Below the pieces are notes generated by a model, which was given only the letters and a program-made list of their open reading frames with translations, had not been told where the DNA came from and ran no database searches. Positions 51,001 to 60,000 of a stretch of 64,000 nt of DNA are shown here, one piece after another. The DNA comes from Chiridota heheva (taxonomy: Eukaryota > Echinodermata > Holothuroidea > Apodida > Chiridotidae). The position numbers were made by a program, and so were the translations under genes. The stretch's first letter is position 1, and each line of letters opens with the position of its first letter. The stretch lies in the NCBI GenBank assembly GCA_020152595.1, contig JAIGNY010002305.1, forward strand, positions 1,642,001-1,706,000, in the 5' to 3' direction.

Positions 51001-54000
51001 GCACTTCAAAAACTAAACTGGGCTAACGGTCTGTAAATAAATTACCAGCTCCGTCATATATCATATACAAGGTAAGTGACACTTCAGCAGTGTGAGTAAG
51101 GTTCCAATATTGGCAACATCTTCAGCTGATATTTTATTTTTACTAAACAAAATCCAGGATCTTCATTTCAAACTAGTTTTATCTTCCTAACAGGTAAATT
51201 TAAGACATACTTTCATTTTGGTGAGATTCTTGGCCTATTTGTTTCCAAAAAATACATGGTCTATTTGTGTGGGAGCTGTACCAATTCCACAGAAATTTCA
51301 CTAGTTTTCTTTGAACACTTTTGAGGTTTGTTGCGATTAATTGCTAAACGCTCGCACTTCATAATTAAAGTGGTAGGGTGTGCAGCCCACCAATCGAAAA
51401 ACACACCGGCAGTATGACAAGATTTATTGGTAACTGTAGTATGAAATTATACAATTTTGATACCCGCAGTATGAAAGAAGTCAATTTTGATATCTGCAGT
51501 ATGAGTATTCAACGAAATTATAGTAAAAATAGACCAGCAGTACAAAATCAACACAGGAAAACCTCATTTTTTGGGACCAGCACTACCAATATGATCCCCC
51601 CCAAAAAGACAAAACAAAAAAAACTAAAACAAATAAGTATAATTTTTTTTTTTGGTGGAAAAAAAGACACCTGCACTACGAAAATGGTGCAAAAAAAGCA
51701 CCTGCTCAGGTGGCACGTATGGAAGTGCCCCCTCCTTTCTCACCTCACTAGCCCAACTGAACTTTCCACAAGTCCTTCTCTTCATGTCTGATATAAACAT
51801 ATGGAATCATTCTGATTTTGACTAACCCGATGGGCTTGAATGATTGAAATTGTGCTAGCCCATAATTAAAATCAACCAGCCCCAGTATAGCGGGGGTGTG
51901 CTAATTTCCAGCCCTAATGCACGATAATGACATGATATATATGTAGTGACATAATGGGATTATGAGTTGGGAGGGTTTATAAATATTATACTAAGTTACA
52001 CACTAAATATCTTGCGAATGCAAAGCAGTGTTAACATACTTCCAACTACCTGAAGTGAATAAACTTCACAAATTTATAAACAAGTCGCAAAAACGTTGCG
52101 GATGAGGACGAGACAATCTCATTCAAAATGAAACAGATTAGGAGCATGCTTAAGAGAGTACACAAACACTGAACAAATGAAAGTCCATGAGAATATTCCG
52201 TTAATGGCTTGCTAACCTGGCGAGTGCCATTTGACAGTCGGCAATAGTCATTTTTGATTCCTCAAATGGCAAGCTAGGACTATTTCACAAGGCCTCAGAA
52301 GACCAAGACTACGTAACATGCACTACTGCAAACTGTTTTCATATTCTACAATTGTTCCAAAAAGTACACTGCACAGATTATAAATCACTTATCATTAACC
52401 ATTACATATTATCTGAGGAAGAAAGATAGGCTTTGGAGAAAGATTAATGATCAAATAACCATTTATACCCAAAAAATATTATATGAAAATATTTGCAGGA
52501 TTATCAGATTGAAAGGAGGAAAAGTAATAGGGCAGTATTCTGAAGAATAACCAGTTACTTCTCTTGCCTGCATCGGTGCTGGAAATCTTAGAAGAGACGA
52601 GAAAGTGGGCAGTCAAGGAGGGTGTGTTTGACAATGAATTGTTTGTTGCGGAGTCATATGGAGAAACCGTCAAGCGGAGCTGGAAAAAAACTACGGTTCC
52701 AGTGGTTATAGCCACAGGGAAAAAAACATAAATTAGCAGGAAGGAAAAAATATATACTTATTTTTGTTAATTTGTTAATTTATTAAGCCTTGTGATGTGA
52801 GCAAGATAAGATTATTTAAGAAACCTCTAAATAACACGCCCTCAAATTTTCCAACCAGTCCATCTTTAATAGAAGAAGCACTTACTATTGTCATAGTAAT
52901 GTCAATTTCTGTAAAACAGTACTACAAGTCAGTAAAATATTGTTAATGTTTTTCAAACCAGAGAGTTGGCTTAACTTACCCACAACACTTCAACTACAGT
53001 AGTTTCTTGATTGGATTAGTTTGACCACACAAAAAAACTCAAGTGCATCTTTTAAATAATTCTGTAGAGAATGAGTTCATTGGTTGTGTATGGTCATCTT
53101 AGAAGAGAGTGGTCAATTAAAGAAACAACAGGTGAAGAAAGTGTTCATTCCGTTCAGGTAAGTTACAAGATTAAATCTGATTAAAATGACTTAAATTACT
53201 CACATTTGATTAAAATATTTTTTTTGAGACTAAAACATGGTCCAGGAAGTTAAGAAAAAACAGGGTTTAGGAAAGTTAAGAAAAAACAGGGGTCTAGGAA
53301 AGTTTAAAAAAACATGGGTCTTGGAAAGTAAAGAAAAAACAGGGGTCTTGGAAAGTAAAGAAAAAACATGATCTAGGAAAGTTAAGAAAAAAACAGGGTC
53401 TTGGAAAGTAAAGAAAAAACATGATCTAGGAAAGTTAAGAAAAAAACAGGGTCTCGGGAAGTAAACAAAAAACAGGGTCTAGGAAAACTAAGAAAAAACA
53501 GGGGTCTTGAAAGTAAAGAAATAACATGGTCTAGGAAAGTTAAGAAAAAAAACAGGGTCTAGGAAAGTTAAGAAAAAACAGGGTCTTGGAAAGTAAAGAA
53601 AAAACAAGGGTCTAGGAAGTTAAGAAAAAACAGGGTCTAGGAAAGTTAAGAAAAAACAGAGGTCTTGAAAGTAAAGAAATAACATGGTCTAGGAATGTTA
53701 GGGAAAAACAGGGTCTAGGTAAGATAAAATAAGAACATTGTCTTGGAAAGATAAAAAAAACATTGTCTAGGAAGTTAAGAAAAAGCAGGGTTTAGGAACG
53801 TCAAGAAAAAAACATGGTCTAGGAAGTTCAAGAAAAAAAAATGGGTCTAGGAACATCAAGAAAAAACATGGTCTACGAAAGTTAGAAAAAACATGGGTCA
53901 AGGAGAGTTAAGGGGAAAAAATGGTCTAGGAACGTTAAGAAAAAAAAAACATGGTCCAGGAACGTTAAGAAAAAAAAAACATGGTCCAGGAACATGAAGA

Positions 54001-57000
54001 AAAGTCATGGTCTAGGAAAGATAAGAAAAATCATGGTCTAAGAAAGTTAAGAAAAGTCATGGTCTAGGAAAGATAAGAAAAATCATGGTCTAGGAACGTT
54101 AAGAAAAATCATGGTCTAGGAAAGTTAAGAAAAAACATGGTCTAGGAACGTTAAGAAAAATCATGGTCTAGGAACGTTAAGAAAAATCATGGTCTAGGAA
54201 AGTTAAGAAAAAACATGGTCTAGAAAAGTTAAGAAAAAACATGGTCTAGAAAAGTTAAGAAAAAACATGGTCTAGGAACGTTAAGAAAAAACATGGTCTA
54301 GGAACGTTAAGAAAAATCATGGTCTAGGAAAGTTAAGAAAAAACATGGTCTAGGAAAGTTAAGAAAAAACATGGTCTAGGAAAGTTAAGAAAAAACATGG
54401 TCTAGGAACGTTAAGAAAAATCATGGTCTAGGAAAGTTAAAAAACATGGTCTAGGAAAGCTAAGAAAAAACATGGTCTAGAAAAGTTCAGAACATGAAAG
54501 TGTATCTTCACTCTTGTGCAGTATCTTTTTGAAATTTTTGAAAAGAATTTTAGGAAATCCATATATCTGCAGATATCATATAAGATGGACTTGCTTGATT
54601 ACTAAACTTCCAAGAATTAGTTAAGGTCAGACAGGGGTGGACTGGCCCGCCAATCCTGGATGGGTGGGCCACCAAAGGGGGCTCAGGCCGACAGTAGGCC
54701 ATTAAAACGGGCGCAGCAAATAATGTGGGCGGGTCTTCACTTAACAATTGGAGGCCAGTCATGCAATTGGATTGGTGAAATGATTTTGGCCAGTCCATGC
54801 CTGGGGTCAGGCATGTCTATCTTATATGATAGAAGGAAAAAAGACAAAGATAAGTTAAAGATACCTTTTTTTAATTTGCATAATAAGATATGAATATTCA
54901 TAAGCTAGCTAAACTAAATCCTTACTCATACCATGAAGGCCCATGTAGCTTCCTTGGTGTAAGCAGATGAGAGCACATGACTCCGCCTGGACGGGACACC
55001 AGTCCATCGCAGGCAACTCCCCAGCAGTGCTGGTACTCATTTTACAGATGAGTGAAGTGAAGCAAGTATAGAGTTAATTTTCTTACTTAAGGACACAATG
55101 CAGCGCTCGCAACAGGAGTGGAACTTAGTAATTTTTGCATACGAGCAAGACTCCTTAACCATTGAGTCACTGTACCTCTATTCAAAAACTATGTTCGAGT
55201 TTGGACCAAATCTGCACATCAATTTTCTTAAGTTTTTATTGTTTTTAATATATTCTAATTTTAACTTGTGCTGAATTACCTATCGATAAAGCTTTGGGGA
55301 ACTGTCTGCAACATTAATATCTCTTTTAAAATGACCATACTTGACCACTGACTTATTCTTCAAGAGAAATACACTTCAAGAGAAATACACAATAAGAGGG
55401 GAGGACACACAGAAACAAACAAACAAAAAACACAGACGACGTTTACCTTTTCCTGCCCCGATCCCTGGAACGTGACCTGCCAATTTGAAGGAAAATAATA
55501 TTCGTGATAGGGGAGTGTCTACCTGCAGCGGCTAGCACAAGGCGCAATCCAAATCAGTTTTAGGTCAATAGAGTATGTACACATGACGTCATACACAGTG
55601 CACTCCTCAGGGACCAACAAATCACCCGTCCAGCTGCTTGGGGCAATCAAATATCAGATCAGGGCAACTATAATATTTACAGTCTGCCTGTGGAACGAGA
55701 ATTTTTTTGGTAATTTGCTAAGGCCAGGTCGGGTAGCCCAGGTACCTGCCCGAATGTTCGGGCACCAGTATGAAAATATCGGGTACAATACCCTAATTTT
55801 TAGCTCTACAATTTTCACGGAATTGGTGAGTTGTACTTTCACTAAAAGTAGTCATTTCACTAACTTGGGACCAAAAATAAACTAAAGAGTGGGTCATTCC
55901 AAGTCAATTCAACACGCCATGTAACCCACCATCTCAGATTTGCTTGACATTTGGCATATAGGCTGGAAATAATGCATACAAAAACACCCCTAAAATTTTA
56001 GCCCTATTACTCAAATCATTTTTGTGATATGGACGTGTAAATTTTGGCTATATTTGCCCAAATTTCCTGCCACCGGCAGCCATTTTGAATGTCCGACTAA
56101 CACAAATTCCCTTATAATTTCTTTACCCCACATCTTTTAAAAAATTGGCACTAAGCTTGTTTGGAAGGTGGGGAATCCACCAATGGCACTTCCAATGCTC
56201 CCAGGGTAAACTTTCATTCGGAATTTTTCAAAAACAAACAAATTGTTAAAACTTTTGTGAAAAAGTTTTCAAACTTTTTGCAAAGGGTCCTTGCAAAAAG
56301 GCCAAAAATATTAACGGTTGAAACTTTGCATATTAATAGTATATCAGTTTATCAATCTTTGAGCCATAAATGGCAATGCTTTTTTCTTTTGTTTTCATTT
56401 TAGAGCATTTTCAATCTCACAGTCAAATTGTTAAAAATGACAATTGTTCGAGATTTTAAGATAAAGGATGTAGCTTCTTAACCATGTGCAATACCACTAA
56501 TAAGTTACAACCTAAGACTATGGTACATAGAGTAACAATATCCTACATTTGGGAGCTCTAGATTGAATAGTTAATTTTTGATAGCATTTTTAAAATGTAT
56601 TTTGTGATGCAAAGTAGTGACTTTGGGTGGATTTTGAGGTTAAATTTTCCCTTTATTGGTGTTGATTGACATGGAATGACTGGCTCGAATGTCCCTTAAA
56701 ATTGTAGAGCTAAAAAATTATTTTTTTTAAATCTAATTTTCTTCTTCTTCGGGTACCTGGAACAGAACCGGGTAACAGTAATGGTTACCAGTCCCAATTT
56801 TTTGCTACCCGAAACAGGTCTAAAGTTTGATTTCAAACAAATGCACATCAATTTTTCAAGGCAACCTGATTTTCTATCTGGACATGGACAACAAGAATTG
56901 CAGAGTTCAATGCCTGTCAGCATTGGATTTTAAGCTGCCTTTAGGGTGATTTGTCAAACCATGGCACTTCTGGTTGTATCATGGTTTTGTAGTATATTAA

Positions 57001-60000
57001 TAGTGCAAAAACTATGAGTAACTTAATGAAACAACTTCAACAATAATATTTTTTTAAAGCAAACCAGAAAATCAAAGGTTTTAAGGTCCTTCCCCTGGTT
57101 TCTTTGATGTAAGCGAATAAAAACTAAAAACACATGGCTCACCGCTTACCCTGGACAGGACGCCAGTCCATCACAGTTTAACTCCCCAGCAGTGTTCGTA
57201 CTCCTATTTAACAGTGGAGTGGACTGAAGCATTCAGTAAAGTGTCTTGCTCAAGGACAGATTAATATGTCAGAAACTGAAGTTTTTTTTTTTTTATAATT
57301 GTTTACATGCCCATTAGAAAGATAATCATTTACTTCACTGCAGTCTTTTAATTCAAAATGTGGACCACTAAACCTTTCAAGTATTACTGAACCTCCACTT
57401 TGAACAAAATTGCTCAAAGTAGAACCTAGGTATTTTCCTGAGTAAATTCTTTGTTTTTCAAACGTTTACCATAATTCTGTGGAGTCTGTACCACACCCCT
57501 GCAATCAAATTCTAGCAGGATTAGACTTTCTCATTATTATCAGTGACTTTGATTCAAGAAAGACATTTTAGATTTTGAATTATCCACCCAGTCATACATC
57601 ACTAACTTTGATCAGCCAAAATTTAAAAAAATGCAAGAGCTATTAGTAAAATTCATAACCCAATCTCCTTGGATTTTAATACCTGTCTAAACAAGAAGTT
57701 GCAACATGTCCATCAACCTGTAGGGGTTTCAAATCACTGCAAGGGCTATTTCTATGTTTGTTTAATGATAGCTTTACAGGACCACGACAACAAAGGTCAA
57801 ATTGTGCCTGAGAGGTTAGATCATTCCAGAGGTAAAAAGGAAACAGGGAGATTGAGAGAAACACAGGAACTAAAAACCAAAAAGCTGGGATCGAGAGAGG
57901 AAGTGCATGGGTGAAAAAAGGGGAAAAAGTAAAGGTTGAGGGGTGGGAGAGGAGGACTAAATATGGTTGTAGAGTGCAGCATGATGAAGGAAGAGGATCA
58001 TTTTATCCGGAGGATTTTTCTGGAAGAGCTCGGCTATTGAGTTATTGGGAGCGAGGGAAGCTCTGGGAAGGTTGTGCAGGGGGCAAGCAAGGGAGGACGT
58101 GGTGGACTGTGAGGGTGCAATGGCAATTGTTACAGAGGGGTGGGGGAGGTGGCTATTTTAAAAATTCATAACCTAATCTCCTCGGATTTCATGTCCATCG
58201 ACCTGTAAAGGTTCTTCTTCTCCAGGAGTAAAATCAACAATGAAATCCTCTTAAAACATTCGACATTCTTAAATAACAAATGAACATTTAAACCACAATA
58301 GGATTAGTACAGTGGTCAAGCAAGTTCACCTTTATACGAAAGAGGTGAAAAAATGGGGCAGGAACTATTTTATCTTGTAACTATTGTCAACCACCTAAAG
58401 ACATTTTGGGAAACCTTTATTTTCTTTCAAATGCCGGTACATTGACAATTGTTGGGAAAGTGAGAATAAGGGCGCTAACTTTCTACAACAGATTTTCAAG
58501 TCTAGTCATTTCTTCAAAAATGAGACACAATTGAACAGAAAATAGATTCAGTTCTTGCTTTGCCATTGTTTCTTTCAAAGTCCTCTTTTATATAAGATGA
58601 ACTAGCTTCACCACCGAAACAATTATAATTTTTTTAATGAAATCCTTGATAAATTTTGAAAGGAAAGGTAACCGGTGAAAAAACTTCCTCAATCGAATTC
58701 AAAACTCAAATGTTGAATTGGACGAAAAGAAATCAGACACCAACCTTCTCCTGTCACTTCTTGATCGAGAACGAGATCTCGACCATGACCTGGGGTCATG
58801 TGAGAAAAAGAGAGAGAGAGAGCAAAAAAAAATTAATAAGGTTGTGAGCAGCAAGAAGATCAAACAGCGGAGAGATGAAAACTAGCTTTTGTTAAAGACA
58901 AGAAAATGCAAATTATTAAAAAATATGCGCATACCAAGAATTCTTAATTTAATTTAAATAGAAACTTTTTGTCGTTTAGTATACTGTTTATAATTCAAAG
59001 TTGCTTTGAATTCTTTCGGGAAGTAATGTCTTATATACATTCCACATTAATGTATTCATATATTACACCAACTTCTTGATAGAGGCAACGGAGAATAGAG
59101 TGATGATTGATGGCTTGTTACAAAAATGTCACATCACAAAATTTCAAATATGCCACATAAATGTCGCATAATTTTTGCCACCTTTAGCAATGAATGTCAC
59201 ATCTGTTTTGCCTTTGCCACATTAGATTGGCATAGATTCACACATCATGACCAGTTGACCAGTGATACTCATAGAAAGGATAACTTGGTTATGTCTGTTT
59301 CATGAAAAAAGGAATCCATCACAAAAATGCAACATCAAATTACAGTAAAAGAATACTGCATGGTCATAAAAGACATGGCCTAGTGAGTGTGAGTGAAGGA
59401 GTAAAACATGTCATAAAATGTCACACAAATTCTAATACATCTGTTTATGTTTATTTTGTCACATCTTGTCACAAAATTTTCAAAATGTCACAGATTTTTA
59501 AAACATTTTGTCCCAAAATGTCACCACGTCACGGACACTCCATTCTCTGAGGTAACAAACAGCGTCGATTCAAAACAAAAGGATGAGATGCAAGTGAATG
59601 TGCAGATGAAAAATATGTGTGTACCAATGTGAGAAAAAAACATTTGGGCTAAAAACAAGTGCAAAAGCTGCAATGCTTAATTTAAGCTGTTTCAATCATC
59701 ATGGGTTTACAAAATAGACTGATGATGTAGATAAAAACAGCTAGATTGATCTATGACCTTGCGCTTATCAATAATCCATCTGGCAGCACGCTTGATTAAC
59801 AAGTGCTGGCTACCGCCCACCAATCAATCCAAATTATTTACAGAGGAAATTACCAGACCATCAATTGTGTCAAATTCACCCTGCAATTTACAGTAGTAGA
59901 CTGCTTAAGGGTTATTGAAGGAAAAAAAAAGCTGGAATGGGCTTTAAGTTGTAAAAATGTGATGATGCTGGTTTTGACCAATTCATAACAAATTTGAAAT

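Noticed and set aside
52479-52715. 78-aa minus-strand ORF with normal-looking composition
   Set aside because: No family resemblance, and it lies in an SR gene intron without splice support.
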